The notes under the pieces are model-generated. The model was not told the origin of the DNA, made no database searches, and saw nothing but the letters and a program-made list of their open reading frames with translations. A stretch of 64,000 bases of DNA from an uncultured Flavobacteriaceae bacterium. GTDB lineage: Bacteria > Bacteroidota > Bacteroidia > Flavobacteriales > Flavobacteriaceae. The stretch spans positions 186,001-250,000 of the forward strand of contig CANLVG010000001.1 of NCBI GenBank assembly GCA_947494565.1, in the 5' to 3' direction. A program made the position numbers and the translations under genes. Position 1 is the first letter of the stretch; the number at the start of each line of letters is the position of its first letter. Positions 35,904 through 46,107 of the stretch are shown here, one piece after another.

Positions 35904-38900
35904 TTATTTCGGCCAATACAATCCGGGTAGACCGCCTTCTTCTAACAAAGTATTGTATTGGATGACATCATTGTTTTTAAGGTTCTGTAAACTCGATTTC
36001 AAGCCGTCCCATTGCCCAAGATAGTCCTTGGCGACATCGCGAGTACCTTGGGTGACCGGAAGATTTCCTTTTCCGGTGCGGTTTAAGAAATCCTTGAACT
36101 TGATCAAAAGACGCGCTTCGAACATATAGTTACTTTGGTAGGTTCGCATTTCTTTCTGTAAAATATTCGCAATCCAATCATCGATTTTTTCATTGAGTGC
36201 TGCTCCCTGCTCTTTTAACTTGGCATCATCGGTTTCGCCGAGTACAAAATTCAATTGTAGTTTGATTTTTCGTAAATCCCGGACTCCTTTCGCCATTTCT
36301 GTTGCTCCTCCATAGATGGCTTCGGAAATACCATTGCGTTCTATGTAGGCTTCCGCGGCATTGGGAATACTATTTTCGATACGTGGATCGATTTTGATTT
36401 CGAAGTCTTGGGTTTGATTGAATTCCCCCACGGTCAATCGTACAGAGTAGTTGCCCGGAGGCGCATTATAGGCTGTCAAATCGCGATTGGTGGTATACAG
36501 TTCGGTCAAGCAATCAAAGCGTCCGACTTTCATATTCCAAGAATATCGATGAGCACCTTTCTTTCGCTTCAATTGAGGTTTGACCAACGTATCACATCCT
36601 ATTCTAGGTTTATCGGAGTATTCGGAATGAACGATGGCCCCTGCACTGTTCCTAATTTCGAGGGACATGGGCACATTCATTGCTACTTCCTTGTTCAGCA
36701 CATAATGAATTTGCGCCCCGGCTGGGGGATTCTCCCCAAGACCTCCATCAATACTATAGGCCACCGAAAGCTCGGCATTGAAATCATTGGGTTTATAGAG
36801 GTAGTAATCCGACTTGGCCATTTCATCGGAAATCTGATGCAAGGGTGTCAAATCGTCTAAAATCCATAGCGCCCTACCTTGTGTGGCCACCACTAGGTCT
36901 TTTCGCTTGACCCGTAAATCGGTAATCGGTACCTCCGGCAAATTATTCTGTAAGGGCAACCACCTCGATCCATCATCAAAGGATACGAAAACACCTGTTT
37001 CCGTGCCGGCATACAGCAGTCCTTTACGGTCGGGATCCTCACGAATGCTGCGAGCAAAAGTATCCCCCGGAATACCATTGACGATTTTCGTCCAAGTCGC
37101 ACCGTAATCATTGGTTTTAAAGATATACGGACTGAAATCGTTCAATTTATAGCCAGTAACGGCAATATAGGCCGTGGCCGGGTCATGGGGAGAAGGTTCG
37201 ACTACGTTAATGATACTTTCCTTGAGTCCCGCAGGGGTGACGTTAGTCCATGTTTTACCTCCATCTTGAGTTAGGTGGACCAGGCCATCATCAGACCCTA
37301 CCCAGATAACACCTTCCTTCAATGGTGACTCTTCGATATTGAAAAGGTTGTTGTAACTCTCGGCGGTAATCTGTTCGTTGCTTATCGGTTCGCCTCCTTT
37401 GCCCTGATGGGCTTTGTCATTTCTAGTGAGGTCTTCGCTCAACACCTCCCACGTGACCCCTCTGTCAGCTGATTTCATTACATATTGCGAGCCATAATAA
37501 ATGACATTCGGATTGTGCGGAGAGACGATGACCGGCCCATTCCAATTTGCACGGTACTTCAAGTTTTTAGGCTGTTCGCCCGTCACCCGCGTTGGATAGG
37601 GCATCACCATACGGGTATTATCGATGTCACGGTCCCACTCCACAAAATTGCTGGCAAAATAAGTAGAGTACACATATCTAGGATTGTTCGGGTCAACTGC
37701 TACGGTTGACGATTCCCCCGCCCGCATGACGTCCCAATGCATTTCACCTATACCATCGTCTACAACACGATTGTCGATTGCAATGGTGCTGTTATCTTGC
37801 TGTCCTGAGTAGATGCGATAGGGATACCCGTTATCCGTAAGCAGCCGATAAAATTGCCCTGTAGGCTGATTGTACATAGTCGACCAGGTCTCCCCCCCAT
37901 TAAAGGTAACCGATCCTCCCCCATCATTGGCATTGACCATGATGTCATTATTATCGGGGTTGATCCATAGATCGTGGTGATCGACATGACTACCTTTGAT
38001 GCCCTTAAAAGCCTTACCCCCATCGATCGACTTCATGGCAAAACTGTTCATGACCCATACCTCATCCTCATCAATCGGATCCGCAATAATGTGCATATAG
38101 TACCAAGAACGTGCATAAGTGGTCGCATCATTGGTCATTTGCGTAAAGCTTTCACCAGCATCCTCAGAACGATAGACACCTGCTTTATCTCCTAAGGCAT
38201 CAATAGCGATGTAAACAATATCAGGGTTTGCCGGTGAAATGTCTACACCCATTTTTCCTTTGAGCTCTGGAAGTCCTTTCGTGATTTCCTTCCAATTTTT
38301 ACCGCCGTCCGTGGTCTTATAAATGCGACTGCCGGGACCCCCGCTATGTACAATCCAGGGTTTTCGCCAAAATTCCCAAGAAGCTACCATCATAAAATCC
38401 GGATTATCGGGGTCGACCGTCATATCTACTATGCCGGAATTCTCATCTACATAAAGGATTTTCTCCCAAGTCACCCCTCCGTCTTCAGAAAAGTAGACAC
38501 CGCGTTCCTCGTTGGGTCCCCAAGGGTTGCCTTGAGCGGCCACATATACCTTATCGGGATTCTCGGGATGCACATACACATCGCTGATATGCCGCGTTTG
38601 CTCTAGACCAAGATGCACCCAGGTTTTTCCGGCATCGGTAGACTTGTACAAGCCGTCTCCGTGTGAGGTCTTTACCCCACGCACTGGCGATTCGCCGGTA
38701 CCCACATAGATAATATTCGGATTGGATGGTGCTGGAGTGATATCGCCGATACCGGTCGTATTGAAATACCCATCGGAAATGTTCTTCCAAGTGTTTCCGC
38801 CATCCGTGGTTTTCCAAACACCTCCGCCAGTCGCTCCCATGTAATAGGTGAAAATATCATTTGGGACGCCGGAGACTGTCGTAGAACGTCCTCCTCGAAA

Positions 38901-39038
38901 CGGGCCGATATTGCGATAGGCCATGGATTCATACAACGACTCCGATAGTATTGGAGCCACAGTTTTCTTCTTGCGCTGTGCAAAGAGCCCTGTAGTCAAT
39001 AGGGCCAGCACAACAACTGCGTAATTTTTGAATTTCAT
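35904..39038 (-). CDS. Exported Asp-box/VPS10-like protein, copy 2
   Basis: Protein of 1044 residues with a signal peptide (about 1-20, ending LFAQ) followed by a basic stretch (RKKK). It opens with RNIGPFRGGRS and has eleven Asp-box motifs, such as TTDGGNTWKN and SFDDGSRW. The propeller region again ends with RVKRKDLVVATQGRALWILDD. A beta-domain with KGAHRYSWNMK and a helical tail of about 130 residues follow. Clearly a paralogue of its two neighbours by architecture, but sequence is well diverged, so the duplications look old. Role unknown. Confidence 0.87.
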   Translation of the reverse strand: MKFKNYAVVVLALLTTGLFAQRKKKTVAPILSESLYESMAYRNIGPFRGGRSTTVSGVPNDIFTYYMGATGGGVWKTTDGGNTWKNISDGYFNTTGIGDITPAPSNPNIIYVGTGESPVRGVKTSHGDGLYKSTDAGKTWVHLGLEQTRHISDVYVHPENPDKVYVAAQGNPWGPNEERGVYFSEDGGVTWEKILYVDENSGIVDMTVDPDNPDFMMVASWEFWRKPWIVHSGGPGSRIYKTTDGGKNWKEITKGLPELKGKMGVDISPANPDIVYIAIDALGDKAGVYRSEDAGESFTQMTNDATTYARSWYYMHIIADPIDEDEVWVMNSFAMKSIDGGKAFKGIKGSHVDHHDLWINPDNNDIMVNANDGGGSVTFNGGETWSTMYNQPTGQFYRLLTDNGYPYRIYSGQQDNSTIAIDNRVVDDGIGEMHWDVMRAGESSTVAVDPNNPRYVYSTYFASNFVEWDRDIDNTRMVMPYPTRVTGEQPKNLKYRANWNGPVIVSPHNPNVIYYGSQYVMKSADRGVTWEVLSEDLTRNDKAHQGKGGEPISNEQITAESYNNLFNIEESPLKEGVIWVGSDDGLVHLTQDGGKTWTNVTPAGLKESIINVVEPSPHDPATAYIAVTGYKLNDFSPYIFKTNDYGATWTKIVNGIPGDTFARSIREDPDRKGLLYAGTETGVFVSFDDGSRWLPLQNNLPEVPITDLRVKRKDLVVATQGRALWILDDLTPLHQISDEMAKSDYYLYKPNDFNAELSVAYSIDGGLGENPPAGAQIHYVLNKEVAMNVPMSLEIRNSAGAIVHSEYSDKPRIGCDTLVKPQLKRKKGAHRYSWNMKVGRFDCLTELYTTNRDLTAYNAPPGNYSVRLTVGEFNQTQDFEIKIDPRIENSIPNAAEAYIERNGISEAIYGGATEMAKGVRDLRKIKLQLNFVLGETDDAKLKEQGAALNEKIDDWIANILQKEMRTYQSNYMFEARLLIKFKDFLNRTGKGNLPVTQGTRDVAKDYLGQWDGLKSSLQNLKNNDVIQYNTLLEEGGLPGLYWPK

Positions 39039-39064
39039 ATGTTCTCATTTAGTAGTCTCATGAA

Positions 39065-42000
39065 TCATTGGTTGGAAAGGGTCTTCCAGCGCACCGTCAT
39101 TGCCGCAGTGCGTTTTTCAAGTTTGGTAACGGCATTTTGGAGAGCTTCGGTTGGTCTAGCGTCGGCATTCTGCAACACCACCAACAAATAGAGCAGCTTT
39201 TCCTGAAGTCCAACAACGGTTTCCTTTTCTAGAGGGGACACTCGAATACTTCCGTACAAAGGGTCTCCATTAGTGGGTAGTCCTTCTCCCCTAAACGCCT
39301 TTAATGAAGTACTCTTCTTAGGCCTTGTGCGTCCGCTGGCCAATTTCGCGTCGATAGCCTCCCGAATATCATAGAGCTCACTATAGGTTTTATAGACCGA
39401 TAGGGAAAGTGTGGTCTGCATATTCAAATCATCTACTGTAAGCTTGGAACGCGGATCTAAACGTACCCGCATCTTTTGCTCGCTTACCGCTCCATCCACT
39501 GTCAACCGAATGGTATAGGTGCCCGGGGCTACAAAAGGGCCGACCGGCCCATCTGGTGTACTATATTGCACGGCAGCAATGGCATAGCTGCGTTTCGCTC
39601 CTGGCGGATCCTCATATCTTAAGTTCCAAATATAACGTTGGTGCCCTTTTTGCGAGGAAGGCTTTACTAAGGGCTTCATCCAGTAGGTCGGGTGCGGTAA
39701 TTGCGTAGTATCCGGCTGCTTCAAGATGGCATCACTGCGAAAGGTGTTCACCAACTCTTTTTGCGCGTTAAAAACCTCTAGAACTACCTCTTGGGCGTCC
39801 TTTGGCAAATAATAATCGATAATCGCCCCGTCGGGGGGATTTTGTCCTGTGGGTTCTTCCGGCGGTAATGGGGTGTCGGCGAACATATTATCACGTACTC
39901 GTGTTGCCAAACTGGGCTGAAATAAATAAGGTTTGTCCTCAGAAACCTTTGCAAGTTCACGCAGCGCACTGAAATCATCCAGTATCCAAATGGATCGTCC
40001 GTGGGTACCGACTACCAGATCATTGTCGTGAATAACCAAGTCTCGTATCGAAGAAGCGGGCATATTCATTCGCAACGACTGCCAATGGTGACCATCGTCG
40101 ACAGAAAAATAGACCTCCCGTTCGGTGCCCGCAAACAACAGCCCTTTTACAGAATGATCCTCACGAACTGTATTCACCGGACCCATAGGATTCATTCCCT
40201 CAGAAATCAGTTTCCAGTTCTCTCCAAAATCGTGGGTGCGGTAGATCAAAGGTCTCATATCGTCTTTACGGATAGCGTTTACCGCGATATAGGCCGTTCC
40301 TTCGTCAAAGTGACCGGCATCGATTTGTGAGATTTTGTCCCATGCACCAATTTCCGGAGGAGTAACATCAGTCCAATTTGCCCCCCCATCACGGGTGAAG
40401 TGCACTAAACCGTCATCGGTACCTGCCCAAATAATATGCTTATTCAAGGGGGAAGGTCCCAAGGCATAGACAATGGCCCGTTGAGGCATGTTCTCCATGG
40501 CCTTGGTTTTATAATGCCCGACACTCAAGGGCACTTCCGGTTGTTTTCGGGTCAAATCGGGACTGATTTCCTGCCAATGGTTTCCGCCATCCATGGTTTT
40601 GAAAACGATATTGGTGCCGAACAGGAGCATTTGATCATCCGCTGGATGGAATAGTAAGGGCATGGTACGTAGAAAACGAACCTTGCCCGAACGCAATACT
40701 TCCGGCGCGACTACCTGTGATTGCCCTGTTCTTTTATCATATTTAATGACCCGTCCACCATAAATGATATTGGGATCTTTGGGGTCTGGGGCGACATAGG
40801 CATATTCATCGGCTCCGACTCCCATAAATTCCCGAAATGAAATCTGCCCTCCATTGCTCCTACTCGCTACAGCAATAGCGCCACTTTCCTGCTGCCCGCC
40901 ATAAACCCAATACGGAAACTGGTTGTCGGTACTGACATGGTATAATTGGGCTGTAGGTTGATTGTACCATGAACTCCATGTGTTTCCACTGTTGACCGTT
41001 ACGACGGCCCCTTGATCGGCAGCGAACAACATAATTTCGGGCTGTAGCGGATTGATCCAAATACGATGGTAATCATCTCCGCCAGGAGCTCCCTTGAGAG
41101 AGGTCCAGTTCTTACCGCCATCCATAGACTTATATGAAGCAATATTGCCTACGTACAGCACGTCCTCATTTTTTGGGTGTACTTTGATCTCGGCAAAATC
41201 ACTACCTCTTCCCCAAAGGCGATAGTCCGCATTGATCAGTGACCATTGTTCACCACCATCTTCACTCTTATAAATACCACCATTTTCTTTGGCGTCAACG
41301 GTCGCATATATTTTTTTGGAATTACTGGGAGCAATAGCGACTCCGATTCGACCTAGTCCGTCTTTGGCCGTAGGTAATCCTTGAGTGATTTTCTTCCATG
41401 TGCTTCCGCCATCGATAGATTTGTACAAGCCGCTATTTGGTCCGGAAAATTTTGCATTCTCCCAAGGTCCTTCTTGGTGTTCCCATAGATCCGCAAAGAG
41501 AATTTGAGGATCATTGGGGTCGAACTCGACCTGTACTGCACCGGTATTTTGGTTGATATACAGCGTCTTTTCCCAATGAGCCCCCCCATCGGTAGAACGA
41601 AAGATGCCACGCATTTCATTAGGACCATACGGATGGCCAAGGCCAGCCACGAACACAGTATTAGGATCGGTAGGATGAACGATTACCCGGCTTACCTGCT
41701 GTATATCGTCCAAACCGATATGCTTCCAAGAGGTGCCACCATCCTCCGATTTGAAAAGGCCATCCCCTACAGCAAGATCAGGACGGTGCAAGCCTTCTCC
41801 CGTTCCGACATATATGATATCAGGGTGACTTGCCGATACGGCCAAATCACCTACGGAACCTGTTGGGGCGTCGTCGAAAATGGGGTTCCACGTACGTCCA
41901 TAATCATCCGTTTTCCAAACTCCACCATTGTTATGCCCAAAGAAAAAGACATTCGGTTGCGTGGGTATTCCTATGGCCCCTACTGTACGCCCTCCGCGAA

Positions 42001-42106
42001 AGGGGCCGATCATACGATATTCTAAACTTTGAAACTGGAATTCTTCAACTTGTGCCCAAAGACTGCACGATAGCATCATGCATAGGACAATTGTAGCGGT
42101 TCTCAT
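39065..42106 (-). CDS. Exported Asp-box/VPS10-like protein, copy 3
   Basis: Start taken at ATG 42106 (MRTATIVLCMM), which gives a proper signal peptide ending SLWAQ and 1013 residues; the frame extends to 42196 but those residues are charged and unlikely. It opens with RMIGPFRGGRT and has eleven Asp-box motifs (SEDGGTSWKH and others). The propeller ends with LVIHDNDLVVGTHGRSIWILDD. It is the first gene of the six-gene unit that runs down to 28433. Its N-terminus is closer to copy 2 than to copy 1. Confidence 0.87.
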   Translation of the reverse strand: MRTATIVLCMMLSCSLWAQVEEFQFQSLEYRMIGPFRGGRTVGAIGIPTQPNVFFFGHNNGGVWKTDDYGRTWNPIFDDAPTGSVGDLAVSASHPDIIYVGTGEGLHRPDLAVGDGLFKSEDGGTSWKHIGLDDIQQVSRVIVHPTDPNTVFVAGLGHPYGPNEMRGIFRSTDGGAHWEKTLYINQNTGAVQVEFDPNDPQILFADLWEHQEGPWENAKFSGPNSGLYKSIDGGSTWKKITQGLPTAKDGLGRIGVAIAPSNSKKIYATVDAKENGGIYKSEDGGEQWSLINADYRLWGRGSDFAEIKVHPKNEDVLYVGNIASYKSMDGGKNWTSLKGAPGGDDYHRIWINPLQPEIMLFAADQGAVVTVNSGNTWSSWYNQPTAQLYHVSTDNQFPYWVYGGQQESGAIAVASRSNGGQISFREFMGVGADEYAYVAPDPKDPNIIYGGRVIKYDKRTGQSQVVAPEVLRSGKVRFLRTMPLLFHPADDQMLLFGTNIVFKTMDGGNHWQEISPDLTRKQPEVPLSVGHYKTKAMENMPQRAIVYALGPSPLNKHIIWAGTDDGLVHFTRDGGANWTDVTPPEIGAWDKISQIDAGHFDEGTAYIAVNAIRKDDMRPLIYRTHDFGENWKLISEGMNPMGPVNTVREDHSVKGLLFAGTEREVYFSVDDGHHWQSLRMNMPASSIRDLVIHDNDLVVGTHGRSIWILDDFSALRELAKVSEDKPYLFQPSLATRVRDNMFADTPLPPEEPTGQNPPDGAIIDYYLPKDAQEVVLEVFNAQKELVNTFRSDAILKQPDTTQLPHPTYWMKPLVKPSSQKGHQRYIWNLRYEDPPGAKRSYAIAAVQYSTPDGPVGPFVAPGTYTIRLTVDGAVSEQKMRVRLDPRSKLTVDDLNMQTTLSLSVYKTYSELYDIREAIDAKLASGRTRPKKSTSLKAFRGEGLPTNGDPLYGSIRVSPLEKETVVGLQEKLLYLLVVLQNADARPTEALQNAVTKLEKRTAAMTVRWKTLSNQ

Positions 42107-42191
42107 CTTGGGTTGGTTTTCTGTTCTTGAGACGAATCCCTCTAAAGTAGTGTTTTTATCGATTTTTTTTATCAATTCCTTCCTTCCATTT

Positions 42192-42221
42192 TTCACAAAA
42201 AAGAGGACTTCTTTTTGTGAA
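42192..42221. repeat. AT-rich inverted repeat upstream of the VPS10-like unit
   Basis: TTCACAAAAA (42192-42201) and TTTTTGTGAA (42212-42221) are perfect 10-base arms around a 10-base centre. It lies 86 bases before ATG 42106 and 74 bases past the sugar dehydrogenase stop. It could end that upstream transcript or act as an operator. Confidence 0.45.
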
Positions 42222-42294
42222 TATCGACTTGAACCGTTCCTGGAGAAGAAGTATCGGTAATCTAAATTTTCTCTAAAATACCACGGGTGGCGTG

Positions 42295-43488
42295 CTACGA
42301 ATTTTCCGCGGTATAGGTAACACGGTAAATGGCGTCTCCAAAATCGTCAGAAATCAACATTGATCCGTCATCCAAAAACAACAAATCTACCGGACGACCA
42401 AAGCGTTCTTGTTCCGCCTCATCAAGCCAGCCTTCCAAAAAAGTTTCATAGCCGACCGCCTTATTATCGGCTAACTGTACCAAAGTGATTTTATAACCCA
42501 CTTTTTTAGAACGGTTCCATGATCCGTGTTCCGCAATAAAGGCGTATTGTCTGTACTTTTCGGGAAACATATCCCCCGTATAGAATTTAACGCCCAAAGG
42601 CGCTACATGAGCTCCCAATGCTTGAACCGGAGGAACAAAATCGGAACATGGTCGTTGATCACCGAATTCCGGATCCTTAACCGTACCACCATGACAAAAC
42701 GGGTAGCCGAAGTGTTGTCCCGCCTCGGTCACGCGATTTAACTCACAGGGAGGAATGTCGTCTCCTAACATATCACGCCCATTGTCAGTAAAGTACATTT
42801 CCTTAGTTTCGGGATGCCATGTGAAACCAACTGAATTACGCACCCCATGGGCGTAGATTTCACGGTTTCCACCATCAGCATCCATGCGGGTGATTGTGGC
42901 AAATCGTTTATCGCTCACTGTAGAATCACAAATATTACAAGGGGCTCCCACCGGAACATATAATTTATCATCCGGGCCAAAGGCAATATACTTCCAGCCG
43001 TGATGGAATTCCGTTGGGTAATCATCATACACGACTTTTGGCTTCGGAGGATTTTCGAGCCGGGTCTCAATACTATCATAACGTACCAAACGACCGACCT
43101 CGGCTACATATAACGATCCGTCTTTAAACGCAATTCCGTTGGGGACTTCCAGCGTAGTGTCGAGAACCATGACCTTGTCGGCCCTAAAATCCTTATCACG
43201 GTCTTGAATAGCATAGACTTTATTCTCGTTGCGCGTACCGACAAAAAGGGTACCATCATCGCCCATAGCCATGGAACGTGCACCGTCAATACTATCGGCA
43301 TAAACTTCTATCGAAAAGCCCTTAGGAAGTTTTAGTCTGTCAATGGGAAGAGCGGATGCCGGTTCATCATATTGCACCAGCGGTTCTTCTTCCGTAATTT
43401 CGTCTTGCTTTTCTTGTTTACAGGCCTGTACTACCAGCAGTACGGCAATCAAAAAAGTCAATTTAGGGACGATGGATATCATTTTCAT
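42295..43488 (-). CDS. PQQ-type sugar dehydrogenase-like lipoprotein
   Basis: Protein of 397 residues with a lipoprotein signal (lipobox V-Q-A-C at about residues 20-23). It has a six-bladed propeller fold of the sorbosone/glucose dehydrogenase family: repeated strands such as LKLPKGFSIEVYADSIDGAR, TLFVGTRNENKVYAI, RNSVGFTWHPETKEMYFTDNGRD and the closing DFGDAIYRVTY. It also has Cys pairs in APCNICD and PPCELN with PFCHGG, which could form disulfides. Family members oxidise sugars with pyrroloquinoline quinone. Cofactor and substrate are not proven here. It is separated from the VPS10-like unit by 188 bases. Confidence 0.85.
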   Translation of the reverse strand: MKMISIVPKLTFLIAVLLVVQACKQEKQDEITEEEPLVQYDEPASALPIDRLKLPKGFSIEVYADSIDGARSMAMGDDGTLFVGTRNENKVYAIQDRDKDFRADKVMVLDTTLEVPNGIAFKDGSLYVAEVGRLVRYDSIETRLENPPKPKVVYDDYPTEFHHGWKYIAFGPDDKLYVPVGAPCNICDSTVSDKRFATITRMDADGGNREIYAHGVRNSVGFTWHPETKEMYFTDNGRDMLGDDIPPCELNRVTEAGQHFGYPFCHGGTVKDPEFGDQRPCSDFVPPVQALGAHVAPLGVKFYTGDMFPEKYRQYAFIAEHGSWNRSKKVGYKITLVQLADNKAVGYETFLEGWLDEAEQERFGRPVDLLFLDDGSMLISDDFGDAIYRVTYTAENS

Positions 43489-43549
43489 AATTCGTATTTT
43501 TAATCTAAGTGGCCTAAAAATACGACCTAAAAATGGTATCCCCTAATTC

Positions 43550-44701
43550 TTAGAAGTCATCCAATTTATTTCGGAGAAACTCTTCACTACTGTCGGACTT
43601 TATCTCTACCCAAACCGGAAGGTGGTCGCTCATTTGGTCGCGTTTCCAATAACGATTGAAATAATAACTAAAGGCATCATCGTTGATAAGGTTACTGGGA
43701 TCGTCTTTATGAGCCAACATCAATTGATGGTATTTTTGGATCTCAGCAGGATCGTTACGGTATACATAGTCGAAAAGATTGAAAACGCCACCGCTTTGCA
43801 TACCATTGGCATCTTGAACCAATTTAAAATAGTCATCGACATTAAAGAATATCCGATCATAGATTTGACTTAGACTGGTGTTCGTGAACTTTCCCTTAAG
43901 CCCATCGCTTTCAACAAAACCTTCATCGGTAATTAATTTTACGATATCCTCATCTTCTTTATGAAGATTGGTATCCCCTAATATGATCATGTTTCGGTCT
44001 TCATAGGCCGAGGTTTCCATTTTTTCCTTGAGTACCTCTATAAGGAGTCGAACTTCCTCTTTTCGGATTTCCTGGTCGGTAGGACCGCTATCATTTGCAT
44101 CATTTCCGGGATGTAGATGTACACTTACAATCGAAAACTTCTTCCACTCACTCTCAAAACCAGTGAAAGTCGGCGTACGTTTCAATTGACTTATAATCGG
44201 ATTGTCGTCGATAAGATCTGGGGGTATCACCAATTCTCCCGATAGTCCGGAGTGGGTCACACGATCGGAATTATACATAAACCCAAAACGCTCGTCATTG
44301 CCCCATGTTCCCTCGGTCACATCACTCAAGGTATGTTTCCAGTTACTGCCCAAGAGCCGAAGTACTTTTTTAAATTGGGTAATATTACTATTGACTTCTT
44401 GAACGGAAACAATATCAAAGGCATTGATAATCTCTGCAATATAATACAACGATTCCGCCGTTCTATCCTTGATCGTTCCAAAATTTTTGATGTTCCAAGA
44501 CGCCAATAACAAGTTGGCACCAACCCTTTTATGGGGTACATGTTCCGCCAACCCTTCCTTTAAACGCAGGAGGTTCTCAATGGTCCGTTTTTTATCGGTG
44601 TTGGAAAGTAATCGTTTGTAATTGTCTTCTGGGTCGAGCATTGCCAATGCATACCTGTCATTGCTCAATTCACTATCAGGCCTTAGGTCATTGTACCACA
44701 T
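43550..44701 (-). CDS. Endonuclease/exonuclease/phosphatase-family protein
   Basis: Protein of 383 residues with no signal peptide. The EEP fold is clear: SWNIKNFG (Asn), VSVQEVN (metal-binding Glu), SVHLHPG, ILGDTNLH (Asp and Asn) and SDHLPVW (final Asp-His). Family members cut DNA, RNA, phosphoinositides or sphingomyelin. Absence of a signal makes a cytosolic nucleic-acid role more likely, but this is open. The N-terminal 60 residues are outside the usual domain. It is surrounded by genes for exported proteins, which makes it an odd neighbour. Confidence 0.85.
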   Translation of the reverse strand: MWYNDLRPDSELSNDRYALAMLDPEDNYKRLLSNTDKKRTIENLLRLKEGLAEHVPHKRVGANLLLASWNIKNFGTIKDRTAESLYYIAEIINAFDIVSVQEVNSNITQFKKVLRLLGSNWKHTLSDVTEGTWGNDERFGFMYNSDRVTHSGLSGELVIPPDLIDDNPIISQLKRTPTFTGFESEWKKFSIVSVHLHPGNDANDSGPTDQEIRKEEVRLLIEVLKEKMETSAYEDRNMIILGDTNLHKEDEDIVKLITDEGFVESDGLKGKFTNTSLSQIYDRIFFNVDDYFKLVQDANGMQSGGVFNLFDYVYRNDPAEIQKYHQLMLAHKDDPSNLINDDAFSYYFNRYWKRDQMSDHLPVWVEIKSDSSEEFLRNKLDDF

Positions 44702-44898
44702 AATTTTGTTTTTATTAGTTAACTAAAAAAGAATTATGGGGGAAGAATGCACCCTAATCTAGAACACTGAATGATTAAATATACTACATAAACACAAGAA
44801 ACCATGTACGATGTATTCAAATCGATTCTTTGAGCTGGGATTTAATGAAGAGGAGGCCCCGGCCCCGGCGGAACTTATATCCTACTATTTCCTGTTAA

Positions 44899-46107
44899 TT
44901 ACAAACTTTTCGTCAAAACGGAAACTGTTTTTACCTGGGTCATTGTTTCGGATACCTCGGTCCATGCAAAGAGTACGGATTTGCCGAAGTGCTCCATTTG
45001 AGGAAATCCGGATTGACGAGATGAATTTATTTCCGTAATTGTTTCAGGAGGCGATAGTCTTCCTTCGGCAGTTGCCTTGACGACCTTGAGATACGCTTTT
45101 TCCCCTTCTCGCTCTACATAGCTCACCAGAACGGTTTGTGCATCCAACAAAACGGCATCCACGCGACCGATAACACTAGAAGTACCCATTGAAATCGGTT
45201 CTTGAAACGTGTTTCCGCCGTTATCGGAAAAGGCCAGTTTTACTGTTGGCCGTTTGCCAGCCTCGGTAAACCAAGCTACGGCCAAGGTATTTCCTAATGC
45301 AACCGCCTTTGGGCCGTTTACGGGGCAGCCATTTATTTTCCAGTTATCATGGTGAACGGACTTGGGCGCTGTCCACTTTCCATTCAGCTTGCGAACGATA
45401 CTGATATCCCTGACTTCATCCTCAGATCGATCGCGGTAAACAACTATCGGTCCATTGGCCGTAATGGCGGCCCCGGTTTGACAACAGTCACATGTTCGTG
45501 GATCTAGAAGGTTCTCATTGGTTATAGTCCCATCTGAAGCTACGACGGCTGCTCGAATGGACATTGGTCCGCGCTGCCCCTCCTTTTCGACAGTATTTCT
45601 GCCATCTAGCCATGTGACGAAAAACGAGGCATTATGATACGGCAAGGCAGTCACAAAGCCGTGTTCCGTAGGCGTCCCATCGTCATGTAGTGGAAGTCCG
45701 ATTTGCCAATCCATCCCCTTTGGTTTCAAATTCATTTTGATATCATAGGAATAGGTGTCTTCGGCCGATTTCTTTAAAATATGGGAAAAGAAATTACCTT
45801 CATTCTCTACAAAAGCGGGAAAATCGGCCCAATTCACGAACCAATCCGTTCCGTTTGCGATGTCATATGGTTTTTGCCAGGTACCTTCTTGAAATTCGGC
45901 ATAGCGAAAAAATGTCCGTCCATCTTTCTGTTCTTCTACCCATGACAAGAAGGTTTTTCCTGAATTGGAAAACAAATAAGGTAAAGAGCTATGTTCTCCA
46001 CAGGGGGATTCAATAGGTATTACTTCCAGTTTGTTCTCATGGATTTCTTCCGCACATGACAGATTCAAGACCATAACCATTACCGAACACCAACTTTTCA
46101 ATCCCAC
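44899..46107 (-). CDS. Asp-box/BNR-type exported lipoprotein
   Basis: Best start is GTG at 46107, whose G is the last base of the upstream tlpA-like stop (TAGTG). This gives 402 residues and a lipoprotein signal with Cys19 (VLNLSCAEE). A frame extension to an ATG at 46152 would run 45 bases into that gene. The body is a beta-propeller of sialidase type, with AFSDNGGNTFQEP as one Asp box and strands such as YLFSNSGKTFLSWVEE. A conserved-looking RTCDCCQTGAAI segment has three Cys close together and may bind metal or form disulfides. It is coupled to the thioredoxin-like gene. Substrate or partner unknown. Confidence 0.75.
   Translation of the reverse strand: MGLKSWCSVMVMVLNLSCAEEIHENKLEVIPIESPCGEHSSLPYLFSNSGKTFLSWVEEQKDGRTFFRYAEFQEGTWQKPYDIANGTDWFVNWADFPAFVENEGNFFSHILKKSAEDTYSYDIKMNLKPKGMDWQIGLPLHDDGTPTEHGFVTALPYHNASFFVTWLDGRNTVEKEGQRGPMSIRAAVVASDGTITNENLLDPRTCDCCQTGAAITANGPIVVYRDRSEDEVRDISIVRKLNGKWTAPKSVHHDNWKINGCPVNGPKAVALGNTLAVAWFTEAGKRPTVKLAFSDNGGNTFQEPISMGTSSVIGRVDAVLLDAQTVLVSYVEREGEKAYLKVVKATAEGRLSPPETITEINSSRQSGFPQMEHFGKSVLFAWTEVSETMTQVKTVSVLTKSL

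Noticed and set aside
36408-36860. Plus-strand 150-residue frame opposite Asp-box protein copy 2
   Set aside because: It is antisense to a clearly coding, repeat-rich gene and shows no domain of its own.
41504-42025. Plus-strand 173-residue frame opposite Asp-box protein copy 3
   Set aside because: Another antisense shadow; Asp-box codons read backwards tend to stay open.
42107-42196. N-terminal extension of Asp-box protein copy 3
   Set aside because: The 30 extra residues are charged and would block the signal peptide that begins at ATG 42106.
44811-45038. Plus-strand frame with an acidic Glu-Pro-Ala stretch (NEEEAPAPAE)
   Set aside because: Its second half is the complement of the Asp-box lipoprotein gene, and it has no ribosome site or recognisable match.
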